DNA of 64,000 bases from Pseudomonas poae (GTDB lineage: Bacteria > Pseudomonadota > Gammaproteobacteria > Pseudomonadales > Pseudomonadaceae): positions 2,051,001 through 2,115,000 of the forward strand of contig CP110972.1 in assembly GCA_028869255.1 (NCBI GenBank), given 5' to 3'. The notes under the pieces were generated by a model. It was not told the origin of the DNA, did no database searches, and saw nothing but the letters and a program-made list of their open reading frames with translations. Below, piece by piece: positions 1 through 9,517 of this stretch (positions within the stretch are counted from its first letter, which is position 1; every line of letters begins with the position of its first letter). Made by a program: the position numbers and the translations under genes.

Positions 1-32
1 GTGTGAGTGGGTTGCGTTCAAGCGAAATTGTT

Positions 33-139
33 TGCGCATAAGTGCGCATTTAGTTGCTCATGAGGTTTTGTGCATTGCGCAGGGAGTCGCGGCAGGATTT
101 GGTTTATTACCCGTATTTAAGTGCGCAGGTTGCTGCGCA
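33..139. promoter_or_regulatory. Cluster of five TGCGCA palindromes upstream of the T6SS operon
   Basis: The self-complementary hexamer TGCGCA occurs at 33-38, 43-48, 76-81, 122-127 and 134-139. The first two are exactly 10 bp apart, one helical turn. The last two lie inside the inverted repeat GTGCGCA-N6-TGCGCAC at 121-140, which is followed by a T-rich stretch. The last copy continues as TGCGCACACCTTT (134-146), a 13-mer that recurs at 11057-11069 between the sigma-54 activator and the small lipoprotein gene. This could be a binding array for a regulator of the secretion operon, or the 3' end of a gene lying outside the window. The protein that would bind it is unknown. No ORF is visible in 1-327. 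Confidence 0.35.
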
Positions 140-223
140 CACCTTTATTTTCAGGGGTTGTAGGATAATTCCTAAGTTTCCTTCCATTGCTTGCTGAATG
201 TTTTATGTGTGGCTAAGGTTTGC

Positions 224-251
224 GAACTTCGTGGAAAGTAGAGCGAAGTTC
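224..251. promoter_or_regulatory. Perfect 8-bp inverted repeat before tssA
   Basis: GAACTTCG (224-231) and CGAAGTTC (244-251) are perfect reverse complements separated by 12 bp, 76 bp before the tssA start codon. The spacer contains TGGAAAG. As DNA it could be an operator for a dimeric regulator. As RNA it would be a hairpin showing GGA in its loop, the kind of site bound by RsmA/RsmE proteins that are known to control T6SS in pseudomonads. The sequence alone does not decide between these. Confidence 0.35.
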
Positions 252-327
252 AGAGGGCGTTCGAATGTGCAGATCAACTGCGCTTAGTTAGCCTTTTCTT
301 GCCTAGGTTAGTTGTGCGCGGTGCCAG

Positions 328-1881
328 ATGTCTTATTCGGACAAACTGTATGATTATTATCTTGAACTTGCACGGTTGCCCTGCTCGCAAAGCAGTTTTG
401 CGGGCAGCGATATGCGCTTTTCGGGCGAATATGAAGTCCTGGAGTCAGAGATCGGCAAGGCGCAATCGATGCATGGTACCGGCCAGCCCGATTGGTACAA
501 GGTGCTGCAGATCAGTGAGTCGGTGTTGCGCCAGCAGTCCAAGGATTTGCGGGTGGCGGTCTGGTTGACCTGGGCGTTGCATCAGCGTGAGTCCTTCCCC
601 GGTCTGCTGGCCGGCCTGGGTTTGCTGCGCAGTCTCTGCGAGCAGCATTGGCCTGCGCTCTACCCGGAAAAAACACGCACCCGTGGCGCAGCGTTCAGTT
701 GGCTGGTATTGCGCCTTGAACCGCTGTTTACCCAAAACCTATCGCTGCAGAGCCAGCAACCCCTGTTTCAATCCGTGCTTGAACACCTGGTGTGTCTCGA
801 TGAGCTGTGGGCTGAGCACCTGATGGATGAGGCGCCAATGCTGCTGCCGATTCGCAGGCAATTGGCGGGGCGACTGGAGCGTGCCGCGCAAGGCGATCCC
901 GCGCTCTCGGTGGTGAGCGGCGTCATCGCTCAGGTCAAGCAGGCGACCACCCAGCTGCTGAAACCTGAGGCGGTAGTGGACAGCGAAAAAGATGCCCACA
1001 AATTGCTACGCGCATTGCAGGAGCAGGCTCGCCCCCTGTGTGCATGGTGGCTGCGTCAGAACGCAACCGACCTGCGTGCACTGCGTCTGAACCGCACGCT
1101 GGCATGGCTGGCCCTCATCAGCTACCCGGACGCCGACAACGAGCGCGTCACCACTTTGCGCGGGCCTGCACCCGACAAGCTCAAGCGTTACCAGGAGCGC
1201 TTTGCCCAGGGCCAATACGCCGACTTGTTACTTGAGCTTGAGGCCAGTCTCGCGGGGGCGTTGTTCTGGTTCGACGGGCTGCACAGAGTCTGGCAATGCC
1301 TCGAAGCCCTGCAGGCCGACCTGGCCATGACCGAGCTTGAGGTGAGCCTCGCCTTGTTGCTGCAGCGCCTGCCAGACCTGCCGGAGTTTCGCTTTCATGA
1401 CGGCACTCCATTTGCCGACGTGAACACTCGGGACTGGATCGCGTTGCAGGTCGCCCGTCACCTGCACAGGCCTGAATCACTGGCAGTGGTGCTGGATGCG
1501 GACGCCGAGCCTTGGGGGGTTGCCTTGCAGGATGCAGTGGCGCGTCTGCGAAAGGACGGGCTCAAGGCTGCGGTGCAGAGCCTAACGCAAGGCATGCACG
1601 CCGCCCGCGGCGACCGTGCGCGTTTTCATTGGCGTCTCGCACAGGCGCGATTGTGTGTGCAGGCGGGCAAACATGAGTTGGCGAAGATCCAGCTCGAACA
1701 CCTGGACCACGAGCTGCAACGCACGGGGCTGGAGCGCTGGGAGCCGGAGCTGGCCCTTCAAGTGACCCAGCTCCTGCACCGTTGCTGCGACCTGTTGCCA
1801 CAAAATCACGCCGTGCGCGAGCGCAAGGAAGAGTCCCATCGCAGGCTGTGCCTCTTCGATCTTGAAGCGGTACTTGAATAG
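328..1881 (+). CDS. tssA: Type VI secretion protein TssA (ImpA-type N-terminal domain)
   Basis: The product is a 517-residue cytoplasmic T6SS component expected to cap or organise the growing tail sheath at the baseplate. Residues about 1-130 look like an ImpA N-terminal domain (YYLELARLPCSQSSF, DWYKVLQ, then a Trp/Leu-rich helical stretch with a conserved WPALYPE). The rest is helical, including the variable C-terminal part that defines TssA subclasses. The ATG at 328 is used because the ImpA homology begins immediately after it; the ribosome-binding site is weak. It is the first gene of the secretion operon, and tssB follows after 32 bp. This matches the position of hsiA2 in the P. aeruginosa H2 cluster. 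Confidence 0.85.
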   Translation: MSYSDKLYDYYLELARLPCSQSSFAGSDMRFSGEYEVLESEIGKAQSMHGTGQPDWYKVLQISESVLRQQSKDLRVAVWLTWALHQRESFPGLLAGLGLLRSLCEQHWPALYPEKTRTRGAAFSWLVLRLEPLFTQNLSLQSQQPLFQSVLEHLVCLDELWAEHLMDEAPMLLPIRRQLAGRLERAAQGDPALSVVSGVIAQVKQATTQLLKPEAVVDSEKDAHKLLRALQEQARPLCAWWLRQNATDLRALRLNRTLAWLALISYPDADNERVTTLRGPAPDKLKRYQERFAQGQYADLLLELEASLAGALFWFDGLHRVWQCLEALQADLAMTELEVSLALLLQRLPDLPEFRFHDGTPFADVNTRDWIALQVARHLHRPESLAVVLDADAEPWGVALQDAVARLRKDGLKAAVQSLTQGMHAARGDRARFHWRLAQARLCVQAGKHELAKIQLEHLDHELQRTGLERWEPELALQVTQLLHRCCDLLPQNHAVRERKEESHRRLCLFDLEAVLE

Positions 1882-1913
1882 GCTTTCGAGCCACTGAAAA
1901 AAGGAGAAAAACC

Positions 1914-2411
1914 ATGGCCAAAGAAGGTTCGGTAGCACCCAAGGAACGCATCAACATCACCTTCAAACCCGCTATCGGTGGGGCGCAGGAAGAAGTCGAG
2001 CTGCCGTTGAAACTATTGGTGCTGGGCGATTTCACCCAGCGTGAGGACGTGCGCAAGCTTGAGGATCGCAAGCCTATCGCGCTCGACAAGAACACCCTTG
2101 ATGACGTGCTGGCCAAGCAGGCGTTAAGCCTGACGCTGAGCGTTCCCAACCGCCTGCAGGACGACGCCGACGTTGAAGAGCTGGCCATTCGGGTGCGCAT
2201 CAACGCCATGAAGGATTTCAACCCCGCGAACCTGGTGGAGCAGATTCCCGAGCTGCACAAGCTGATGGCGCTTCGCGAGGCGCTCATGGCGCTCAAGGGG
2301 CCGTTGGGCAACACGCCAAGTTTTCGCAAAGCCATCGAGCAGGCCCTGGCCGATGACGACTCCCGTGCGCGGGTGCTGGCGGAGTTAGGACTGAGCGGCC
2401 CCGCCGCCTGA
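1914..2411 (+). CDS. tssB: T6SS contractile sheath small subunit TssB (VipA)
   Basis: The 165-residue product is the small sheath protein that assembles with TssC into the contractile tube driving T6SS firing. The start MAKEGSVAPKERINITFKP and the stretch LPLKLLVLGDFTQRED are typical of the family, and the length is as expected. An AAAGGAG motif lies a few bases before the ATG. It is separated from tssC by 27 bp, and the B-C pairing is invariant in T6SS loci. Nothing is unusual here. Confidence 0.95.
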   Translation: MAKEGSVAPKERINITFKPAIGGAQEEVELPLKLLVLGDFTQREDVRKLEDRKPIALDKNTLDDVLAKQALSLTLSVPNRLQDDADVEELAIRVRINAMKDFNPANLVEQIPELHKLMALREALMALKGPLGNTPSFRKAIEQALADDDSRARVLAELGLSGPAA

Positions 2412-2438
2412 CATTTTCAGTAAAAGGACACTGGTACC

Positions 2439-3914
2439 ATGACCACCCAACAGAACTCGATGCCCGCGCAAATTGCGGCTGAATACAGCATTCTCGACAA
2501 CATCATCGCCCAGACGTTACTGAGCGCCGACGACGAGGCGTACGGCATTGCCAAACGTGGCGTCTCGGCATTTATCGAGGAGCTGATCAAACCGCAGAAC
2601 AGCGGAGAACCGGTGAAGAAGCGGCTGGTTGACCGGATGATTGCCGAGATCGACACCAAGCTCAGCCGGCAAATGGATGAGATTTTGCACCACCCGGATT
2701 TCCAGGCCCTGGAAGCCGCCTGGAAAGGCCTGCAGTTGTTGGTCGATCGCACCAATTTCCGGGAAAACATCAAGATCGAGCTGCTGAATGTTTCCCGGCA
2801 AGACCTGCTGGATGACTTCGAAGATTCGCCGGAAGTGACCCAGTCGGGGCTGTACAAACATATCTACAGTGCAGAATACGGTCAGTTTGGTGGCCAGCCC
2901 GTGGGCGCGATCATCGCAAACTACTTTCTTTCCCCGAGCGCGCCGGATGTGAAGCTGATGCAATACGCTTCCAGTGTGGCCTGCATGGCGCACGCGCCGT
3001 TTATCGCCGCCGCCGGGCCGGGGTTTTTCGGGCTGGAGAGCTTCACCGGCCTGCCGGATCTCAAAGACCTCAAGGACCATTTCGAAGGCCCGCAGTTTGC
3101 CAAATGGCAAAGCTTTCGCCAGAGCGAGGACGCCCGCTATATCGGGCTGACGGTGCCGCGTTTCCTGCTGCGCACGCCCTACGACCCCCTTGAATGCCCG
3201 GTCAAGACCTTTGCTTACCAGGAAAACGTGGTGAACAGCCATGAGCACTACCTGTGGGGTAATACCGCCTATGCATTTGCCACGCGCCTGACCGACAGCT
3301 TTGCACGGTTTCGCTGGTGCCCGAATATCATCGGCCCGCAAAGCGGAGGGGCGGTGGAAGATTTGCCGTTGCACCATTTTCACAGCATGGGCGAAATCGA
3401 AACCAAGATTCCAACCGAAGTACTGGTTTCCGACCGTCGTGAATATGAGCTGGCACAAGAGGGCTTCATTGCCTTGACGATGCGCAAGGGCAGTGACAAT
3501 GCCGCATTCTTTTCCGCCAGCTCGGTGCAAAAACCCAAACAGTTCGGCATCAGCGCAGAGGGCAAGGAAGCCGAGTTGAATTATCGCCTGGGCACCCAGT
3601 TGCCCTACATGATGGTGGTCAACCGGCTGGCGCATTACCTCAAGGTATTGCAGCGTGAGCAACTGGGGTCGTGGAAGGAACGTACCGACCTGGAGTTGGA
3701 GCTTAACAAGTGGATTCGCCAGTACGTCGCCGATCAGGAAAACCCCAGTGCCGAAGTGCGTGGGCGGCGTCCGTTGCGGGCGGCGCGCATTGTTGTCAGT
3801 GACGTCGAAGGCGAGCCTGGCTGGTACCGCGTCAACCTGAGCGTGCGCCCGCACTTCAAGTACATGGGGGCGGATTTCACCCTGTCCCTCGTTGGCAAGC
3901 TCGATAAAGAATGA
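2439..3914 (+). CDS. tssC: T6SS contractile sheath large subunit TssC (VipB)
   Basis: The 491-residue product is the large sheath subunit. Recognisable family stretches include the fold around KAWKGLQLLVDRTNFRENIKIELLNVS (read in segments), the SCAWMAHAPFI-like segment here ACMAHAPFIAAAGPGFFG, and the C-terminal WYRVNLSVRPHFKYMGADFTL strand that interlocks subunits. Length and order are standard. Its stop codon overlaps the tssE start by four bases (ATGA at 3911-3914), which suggests translational coupling. Confidence 0.95.
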   Translation: MTTQQNSMPAQIAAEYSILDNIIAQTLLSADDEAYGIAKRGVSAFIEELIKPQNSGEPVKKRLVDRMIAEIDTKLSRQMDEILHHPDFQALEAAWKGLQLLVDRTNFRENIKIELLNVSRQDLLDDFEDSPEVTQSGLYKHIYSAEYGQFGGQPVGAIIANYFLSPSAPDVKLMQYASSVACMAHAPFIAAAGPGFFGLESFTGLPDLKDLKDHFEGPQFAKWQSFRQSEDARYIGLTVPRFLLRTPYDPLECPVKTFAYQENVVNSHEHYLWGNTAYAFATRLTDSFARFRWCPNIIGPQSGGAVEDLPLHHFHSMGEIETKIPTEVLVSDRREYELAQEGFIALTMRKGSDNAAFFSASSVQKPKQFGISAEGKEAELNYRLGTQLPYMMVVNRLAHYLKVLQREQLGSWKERTDLELELNKWIRQYVADQENPSAEVRGRRPLRAARIVVSDVEGEPGWYRVNLSVRPHFKYMGADFTLSLVGKLDKE

Positions 3915-4330
3915 GCAAAGGTCAGGGCATGCCCCACCACCAAAGCCTGTTCGAGCGCCTTGAATGCCCGGCAACTGTCCCCGCATCTGGTGTGAGGTCC
4001 GTCGCCACCCACCTGGGGAAGATGCTCAGCATCCGTGCGGGCAGCGTTCAGACATTGCCGGATTACGGCTTGCCCGACCTCAATGATATGAATCGCAGCC
4101 TGCATGAATCACTGAGCCAGTCGCGGTTGCTGATCGAGCGATTTATCCGCGCCTACGAGCCGCGCTTGAAGCACGTGCGGGTTCGGGCGCTGCCTCGGGA
4201 TCATGACCCATTGGCGCTGGCGTTCGTCATCGAGGCCACGCTGATGGTGGAAGGTGTCAAGCAGCCTGTGATGTTCACTGCGCGCCTGTGTGGTGGCGGG
4301 CAGGTCGAGGTCGTGCCGGATGTCCTTTAA
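3911..4330 (+). CDS. tssE: T6SS baseplate subunit TssE (gp25-like)
   Basis: The 139-residue product is the gp25-like baseplate protein that nucleates sheath polymerisation. The family core SVQTLPDYGLPDLN is at about residues 45-58, preceded by a basic/hydrophobic N-terminus (SLFERL) and followed by the helix-strand layout of the gp25 lysozyme-like fold. ATGA overlap with tssC places it in the same transcript. Its last 11 bases overlap the start of tssF. The stop TAA is at 4328-4330. Confidence 0.9.
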   Translation: MSKGQGMPHHQSLFERLECPATVPASGVRSVATHLGKMLSIRAGSVQTLPDYGLPDLNDMNRSLHESLSQSRLLIERFIRAYEPRLKHVRVRALPRDHDPLALAFVIEATLMVEGVKQPVMFTARLCGGGQVEVVPDVL

Positions 4331-6107
4331 TCGTTATTACCAAAGCGAGCTTGGTGCGTTGCGCCAGCTTGGGCGGCGTTTCTCGGAACGTAACCCGGCG
4401 CTCGCACCTTTTCTGGGAGAGCCCGGCCAGGATCCGGATGTGGAGAGGTTGCTGGAGGGCTTTGCCTTTCTCACCGGCCGCCTGCGCCAGAAACTCGATG
4501 ATGAGCTGCCTGAGCTGACTCATTCCTTGATGCATTTGCTGTGGCCCAACTACATGCGGCCGATGCCCGCGTTCAGCATCCTGCAGTTTGATCCGTTGAA
4601 GCACGCGGGCCCCGGCGTGCAGGTACCGCGGGATACGCCGGTCGAAAGTTCCGCTATCAAGGGTGAGCGTTGCCGCTTTCGTACCTGTTATGCCACGCAG
4701 GTCTTGCCACTGCGACTGAGCACCCTGGAATACAGCGTGCAGGGCGAGCGGGCCGTGTTAAGCCTGCGCCTGGACATGAGTGCAGACGGCAATTTCAGTG
4801 AGCTGACGTTCGATCAACTGCGCCTGCACCTGGCGGGTGATGAGGACATCGGCCAAGGGTTGTACCTGAGCCTGTTGCGCCACCTGGAAGGCATTGAGTT
4901 GCTGCCCTTCGGCCACGATGGCGTGCCGATCGAGGGCACTGATGGGCATGCGCTTTCGCTGCGACTTGGCGCCGATCAGGTGCGCCCGGTGGGGTTTAGC
5001 GAGGAGCAGGCCTTGATTCCCTATCCGATGAACACCTTTCGCGGTTATCGCCACCTGCAGGAGTACTTCGCCTTTGCGGAAAAATACCTGTTTGTCGATG
5101 TGTGTGGGCTGGATGTGCTGCACCGCTTGCCCCATGAGCAGCTCAAGCAGGTGTGCGCGATGGTGCTGCGTTTCGAACTGCGTAACCCGTTGCGTGAAAC
5201 CCAGCGACCCACCCTGGATAACGTGAAGCTCTACTGCACGCCGATCGTCAACCTGTTCAAACATGATGCGGTACCGATTCGCCTGGACGGCAAACAGGAT
5301 GAATACCTGCTGATACCTGGCGAGTATTCGCGGGAAAACGCCTGTGTATTTTCCGTGGACAGCGTCGTGGGTTGGCATCCGGGCGGTAGGGGATATCAGG
5401 CGTACGTACCGTTTGAGTCCTTCGAGCATGAAGGCGATACCGATGTGTCCACAGGCATCCCCAGCTACAGCATTCGTCAACGTTCGTCGGCGCAGCAAGG
5501 CGGGCTTGATACCTGGCTGGGATTTAACAACGGCCTGGAAGCCGATCTGCAAACATTGTCGATCGAGCTGACGTGCACCAACCACAACCTGCCTCGGCAG
5601 CTGCCGATCGGGGCGATCAACCAGCCTTGCGAGCAGACACCGCAAGGGTTGTCGTTTCGCAATATCTGCGCCCCGACCGCGAGTTTTTTACCGCCGCTGG
5701 ACCATGACTTTCTCTGGCGGCTGATCAGCAACATGTCGCTCAACTACCTGTCATTGAGCGACATCAATGCTTTGAGAATGATCCTCGAAACCTATGACTT
5801 GCCACGCTACCACGACCGCCAGGCGCAGAAGGTCAGCGAGAGGCGCCTGGGTGCAGTGCGTTCTGTGCGGCATACGGCCGTAGACCGATTGCACCGCGGC
5901 CTGCCGTTTCGGGGTTTACGCATCGACCTGACGGTTGATCCCGAAGGCTTCCTCGGGCAGGGCGGAGTCTTCGTGTTCGCCTCGGTGCTCAACGAATTCT
6001 TCGCGCTCTACGCCAGCCTCAATGCCTACCACGAACTACGAGTCACCAGCACACAAGGAGACGTGTACCTATGGCCACCCAGGATGGGCCAGCAGCCCCT
6101 GCTTTGA
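4320..6107 (+). CDS. tssF: T6SS baseplate subunit TssF
   Basis: The product is the large wedge protein of the baseplate, with TssE, TssG and TssK as partners. The ATG at 4320 is preferred over an upstream start at 4290, because the family normally begins with a motif like MSFNRYYQSELGALRQLG. It then has the conserved DPDVERLLEGFAFLTGRLRQ helix and LMHLLWPNYMRPMPAFSI. This gives 595 residues, normal for TssF. It overlaps tssE by 11 bases and tssG by 37 bases, so the baseplate genes are tightly packed. Confidence 0.92.
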   Translation: MSFNRYYQSELGALRQLGRRFSERNPALAPFLGEPGQDPDVERLLEGFAFLTGRLRQKLDDELPELTHSLMHLLWPNYMRPMPAFSILQFDPLKHAGPGVQVPRDTPVESSAIKGERCRFRTCYATQVLPLRLSTLEYSVQGERAVLSLRLDMSADGNFSELTFDQLRLHLAGDEDIGQGLYLSLLRHLEGIELLPFGHDGVPIEGTDGHALSLRLGADQVRPVGFSEEQALIPYPMNTFRGYRHLQEYFAFAEKYLFVDVCGLDVLHRLPHEQLKQVCAMVLRFELRNPLRETQRPTLDNVKLYCTPIVNLFKHDAVPIRLDGKQDEYLLIPGEYSRENACVFSVDSVVGWHPGGRGYQAYVPFESFEHEGDTDVSTGIPSYSIRQRSSAQQGGLDTWLGFNNGLEADLQTLSIELTCTNHNLPRQLPIGAINQPCEQTPQGLSFRNICAPTASFLPPLDHDFLWRLISNMSLNYLSLSDINALRMILETYDLPRYHDRQAQKVSERRLGAVRSVRHTAVDRLHRGLPFRGLRIDLTVDPEGFLGQGGVFVFASVLNEFFALYASLNAYHELRVTSTQGDVYLWPPRMGQQPLL

Positions 6108-7078
6108 CGCATCTGTCCCGTGTCATCCGCGAGTATTCGCTGTTCCAGGCGGTTTTGCAGGTGATCAAGCGTCTGCGCGACGCCCACCCGACACTGGATG
6201 ACGACGCGTTGTATGACCAGTTGGAGTTTCACGCCAACCCTGGTTTTCCTGGTCACGATATTGACCGGGTGGAGTTTTTTGTTGAGCGCGGCCAATTGCG
6301 CGCGCGTCTGCGCCTTAACGTTTTGGGCCTGTGTGGTGCGGGATCACCGCTGCCTGCGTTTTATGGCGAACAGGCTTTTGTCGATGGGGTGGGCGGTAAT
6401 ACCACGCGTGACTTCCTGGACCTGTTTCACCACCGATTGCAGCGGCTGATGTTGCCGATCTGGCGCAAATACCGTTATCGGGCGTGTTTCCAGGCCGGGG
6501 CGCGGGATGCCTTCTCCGAACAGATGTTTGCGTTGATCGGATTGAAAGGCCGACAGATCCGCACTGCTGCGCAATTGAACTGCAAGCGGCTGTTGCCGTA
6601 TCTGGGGTTGCTTAGCCTGCGTGCGCATTCGGCAGCCTTGATCGAGACGGTGCTGCGTTACTACTTCAAGCACAACCACCTGTTTATCGAGCAGTGGGTC
6701 GAGCGCACGGTGGCCATTACCGACCCCCAGCGCAATCGGCTGGGTGTTGCGAACAGCGTGCTCGGCCAGGACCAGGTACTGGGAACCCGTGTCGCCGACC
6801 GCAGCGGCAAATTCAGGGTGCATGTCCAGGGCCTCGACTGGCAGAAATTTCATGGGTTTTTACCCACCGGCGCGGACTACCCGCGGCTGTGTTCACTGGT
6901 GCGGCTGACGGCACGCGACCCTTTGGAGTACGACCTGCGCCTGGTTCTGGCCAGGGAGGAAATCAGGCCGTTGCACATTGGCGAGCGCAACGTCTGTCGC
7001 CTCGGCTGGACCAGTTGGCTGGCGCATGAGTGCGCGGACGGTGTGGTCGTAGTGGCCAGCAATGCTCATGAGGGATGA
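6071..7078 (+). CDS. tssG: T6SS baseplate subunit TssG
   Basis: The 335-residue product is the second TssF-associated wedge protein. Family features are the N-terminal SLFQAV-type helix (EYSLFQAVLQVIKRL), the FHANPGFPGHDIDRVEF strand, NVLGLCGAGSPLPAFYGE, and DFLDLFHHRLQRLMLPIWRKYRY, the usual FLD-F-HR core of TssG. It starts inside the end of tssF (37-base overlap in another frame), and clpV starts 7 bases after its stop. Confidence 0.93.
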   Translation: MATQDGPAAPALTHLSRVIREYSLFQAVLQVIKRLRDAHPTLDDDALYDQLEFHANPGFPGHDIDRVEFFVERGQLRARLRLNVLGLCGAGSPLPAFYGEQAFVDGVGGNTTRDFLDLFHHRLQRLMLPIWRKYRYRACFQAGARDAFSEQMFALIGLKGRQIRTAAQLNCKRLLPYLGLLSLRAHSAALIETVLRYYFKHNHLFIEQWVERTVAITDPQRNRLGVANSVLGQDQVLGTRVADRSGKFRVHVQGLDWQKFHGFLPTGADYPRLCSLVRLTARDPLEYDLRLVLAREEIRPLHIGERNVCRLGWTSWLAHECADGVVVVASNAHEG

Positions 7079-7084
7079 ATCATT

Positions 7085-9517
7085 ATGATGAATGTGGACC
7101 TGCAACAACTTATCCAGACCTTGACTGCCCGGGCCCGTCGAGACCTTGAACGCTCGGCCGAGCGCTGTGTGACACGCGGCGGTCGAGAAGTATTGGTGGA
7201 AGACCTGCTGCTGACCCTGCTTGAGCATCGCGACGGCCTTCTGGTGCGGGCGTTGGCGGATGCGGGTGTCGAGCCCGGAGGGCTGCAAGCAATATTGCAA
7301 CCCAAGGGGGAGACGAGTGCGTCGCGCAATCCGGTATTTTCCCAGGCCCTCGTGCAGTGGCTGCAACAAGCCTTGATGGTTGCTCATCTGGAGCTGCATC
7401 AGACGCAGGTGGATCACGGCGCCCTGTTGCTGGCGCTGTTGCGCCACCCGTTAGATCACGCCGGCAGTGCTTATCAGCGGTTATTGAGCCGGTTGGACCC
7501 ACAGCGCGTGCACGAATTCCTGTTGAGCCAGGCGCCTGAAAACGCCCCTGCACCCAATCGGGATTCCTTGCTTGAGCGTTTTACCCATGACCTGACCCGC
7601 CAGGCCCATGAAGGGCGCATCGACCCGGTGCTGTGTCGCGATGCGGAGATCCGCCAACTGATCGACATCCTCGTGCGCCGACGCAAAAACAACCCGATTC
7701 TGGTTGGAGAAGCCGGTGTGGGTAAAACCGCGGTTGTCGAGGGCCTTGCCTTGCGTGTCGCCAGCTCGCAGGTACCGGAACCGCTCAAGGACGTGCGGGT
7801 GCTGACCTTGGATATGGGCTTGCTACAGGCTGGGGCCAGCATCAAGGGTGAGTTCGAACGACGCCTCAAAGGTGTGATCGACGAGGTCAACGCTTCGGCA
7901 AAGCCGGTGATCCTGTTTATCGACGAAGCCCATACGTTGGTAGGGGCGGGCGCCCAGGCGGGCGCGTCCGATGCTGCCAACCTGCTCAAGCCGGCCTTGG
8001 CCCGGGGTGAACTGCGTACCATCGCCGCCACCACGTGGTCGGAGTACAAGAAATATTTCGAAAAAGACCCGGCATTGGCGCGGCGTTTTCAGCCGGTGCT
8101 GGTCAACGAACCCAGCGTCGAGCAGGCGGTGTCGATCCTGCGTGGGCTGGTGCCGGTGTACGAGCGTAGCCACGGTGTGTATGTGCGTGACGACGCCGTC
8201 GTCGCGGCGGCGCAGATGAGTGCACGCTATCTGGCCGGGCGCCAGTTGCCCGACAAGGCGGTGGATGTGCTGGATACCGCCTGCGCCCGTGTACGCACCA
8301 GTCGTGACTCGGCGCCCGAGGCATTGCAGCGACTGTACGCCGAGCAGGCAGAGGGTGCGCGCCAGGCGCAGGCGTTGACCCGGGACCGGGAGGCAGGGCT
8401 GCCAGTGGATGAACCGGCCTTGCAGGCATTGAACCTGCGGATGGAGGCGGTGGAATGCGAGCGTGAGCTTCTGGAGGCGCGCTGGCTCGAGCAGCGCATA
8501 GTGGATCCTCAGGTGTGCCCGCGCCTGGTGGCCCAGGTCATTAGCGCCTGGACCGGTATTCCTGTTGAGCAACTGACGCTGGAGAGCAGTGAAAAGGCCC
8601 TGGGTTTTGCCCAGGCCCTGCGCTCGCGCATCCTCGGCCAGGAGCAAGCGGTCCAGGCCCTGGATCGTAACCTGCGCGCCGTGGCTTCCGGGCTGAACAA
8701 GGCCGATGCCCCGGTCGGCGTATTCCTGCTGGTGGGCCCAAGTGGCGTAGGCAAGACCGAAACGGCCATGGCCCTGGGTGACCTGCTGTACGGCGGTGAG
8801 CGCTTTGTCACCCTCTTGAACATGTCGGAGTTCCAGGAAAAACACGCGGTGTCCCGGCTGATCGGCGCGCCACCTGGGTATATCGGTTATGGCGAGGGCG
8901 GGGTGCTGACGGAGGCCGTCCGCCAACGCCCCTATTCGGTGGTGCTGCTCGACGAGGTTGAGAAGGCCGACCCGGAAGTGTTGAACCTGTTCTATCAGAT
9001 TTTCGACAAAGGCCTGGCCAATGATGGGGAAGGCCGGGAAATCGACTTTCGCAATACGCTGATCCTGATGACCTCCAACCTGGGCAGCGAATGCATCGGT
9101 GAATTATGCGCCGGCGGCCGACGCCCGGATGTTCAGGTGTTGCAAGAGGCGATCCGCCCGCTGCTGCGCGACCACTTCAAGCCTGCGCTGCTGGCCCGAA
9201 TGCGGGTGGTGCCGTATTACCCGATCACCGGTGAGATCCTGCATGACATGGCAAGGCTCAAGCTGGAACGCCTCGGGCAAAGGTTGCATCTGCGCAAGCT
9301 TGCCTTCAGCTACGCGCCTGAATTGGTGGCCCACATGGCCCAGCGTTGTGCTCACGGTGACAGCGGCGCCCGGTACATCGACCAATGGGTTGAGATGCAC
9401 TTGCTGCCCCAGGTGGTGGACCGTCTGCTGGAGGCGATGGCCAGGGGTGAGCGCCTGTCGCAGGTGCATGCCGGCCTGGATGGTAACGGCAACCCAACCT
9501 GTGAGTTCAGCCAATGA
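7085..9517 (+). CDS. clpV: T6SS sheath-recycling AAA+ ATPase ClpV (TssH)
   Basis: The 810-residue product is the ClpB-like ATPase that disassembles contracted sheaths. The N-terminal Clp-N-like region (about 1-150) is followed by two AAA+ modules. Walker A1 is GEAGVGKTAV near residue 208, with Walker B1 ILFIDEAHT near 277. Walker A2 is GPSGVGKTET near 551, with VVLLDEVEKAD near 619 and the GYGEGG pore loop before it. It is somewhat shorter than many ClpV proteins (850-890 residues), mainly in the N-terminal and middle regions. Two tandem ATGs (7085 and 7088) make the exact start ambiguous by one codon. Its stop overlaps the regulator start by four bases. Confidence 0.95.
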   Translation: MMNVDLQQLIQTLTARARRDLERSAERCVTRGGREVLVEDLLLTLLEHRDGLLVRALADAGVEPGGLQAILQPKGETSASRNPVFSQALVQWLQQALMVAHLELHQTQVDHGALLLALLRHPLDHAGSAYQRLLSRLDPQRVHEFLLSQAPENAPAPNRDSLLERFTHDLTRQAHEGRIDPVLCRDAEIRQLIDILVRRRKNNPILVGEAGVGKTAVVEGLALRVASSQVPEPLKDVRVLTLDMGLLQAGASIKGEFERRLKGVIDEVNASAKPVILFIDEAHTLVGAGAQAGASDAANLLKPALARGELRTIAATTWSEYKKYFEKDPALARRFQPVLVNEPSVEQAVSILRGLVPVYERSHGVYVRDDAVVAAAQMSARYLAGRQLPDKAVDVLDTACARVRTSRDSAPEALQRLYAEQAEGARQAQALTRDREAGLPVDEPALQALNLRMEAVECERELLEARWLEQRIVDPQVCPRLVAQVISAWTGIPVEQLTLESSEKALGFAQALRSRILGQEQAVQALDRNLRAVASGLNKADAPVGVFLLVGPSGVGKTETAMALGDLLYGGERFVTLLNMSEFQEKHAVSRLIGAPPGYIGYGEGGVLTEAVRQRPYSVVLLDEVEKADPEVLNLFYQIFDKGLANDGEGREIDFRNTLILMTSNLGSECIGELCAGGRRPDVQVLQEAIRPLLRDHFKPALLARMRVVPYYPITGEILHDMARLKLERLGQRLHLRKLAFSYAPELVAHMAQRCAHGDSGARYIDQWVEMHLLPQVVDRLLEAMARGERLSQVHAGLDGNGNPTCEFSQ

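Noticed and set aside
210..224. Sigma-54-like TGGCTAAGGTTTGCG before tssA
   Set aside because: Only nine bases separate GG and GC where ten are required, and the rest of the consensus is poor.
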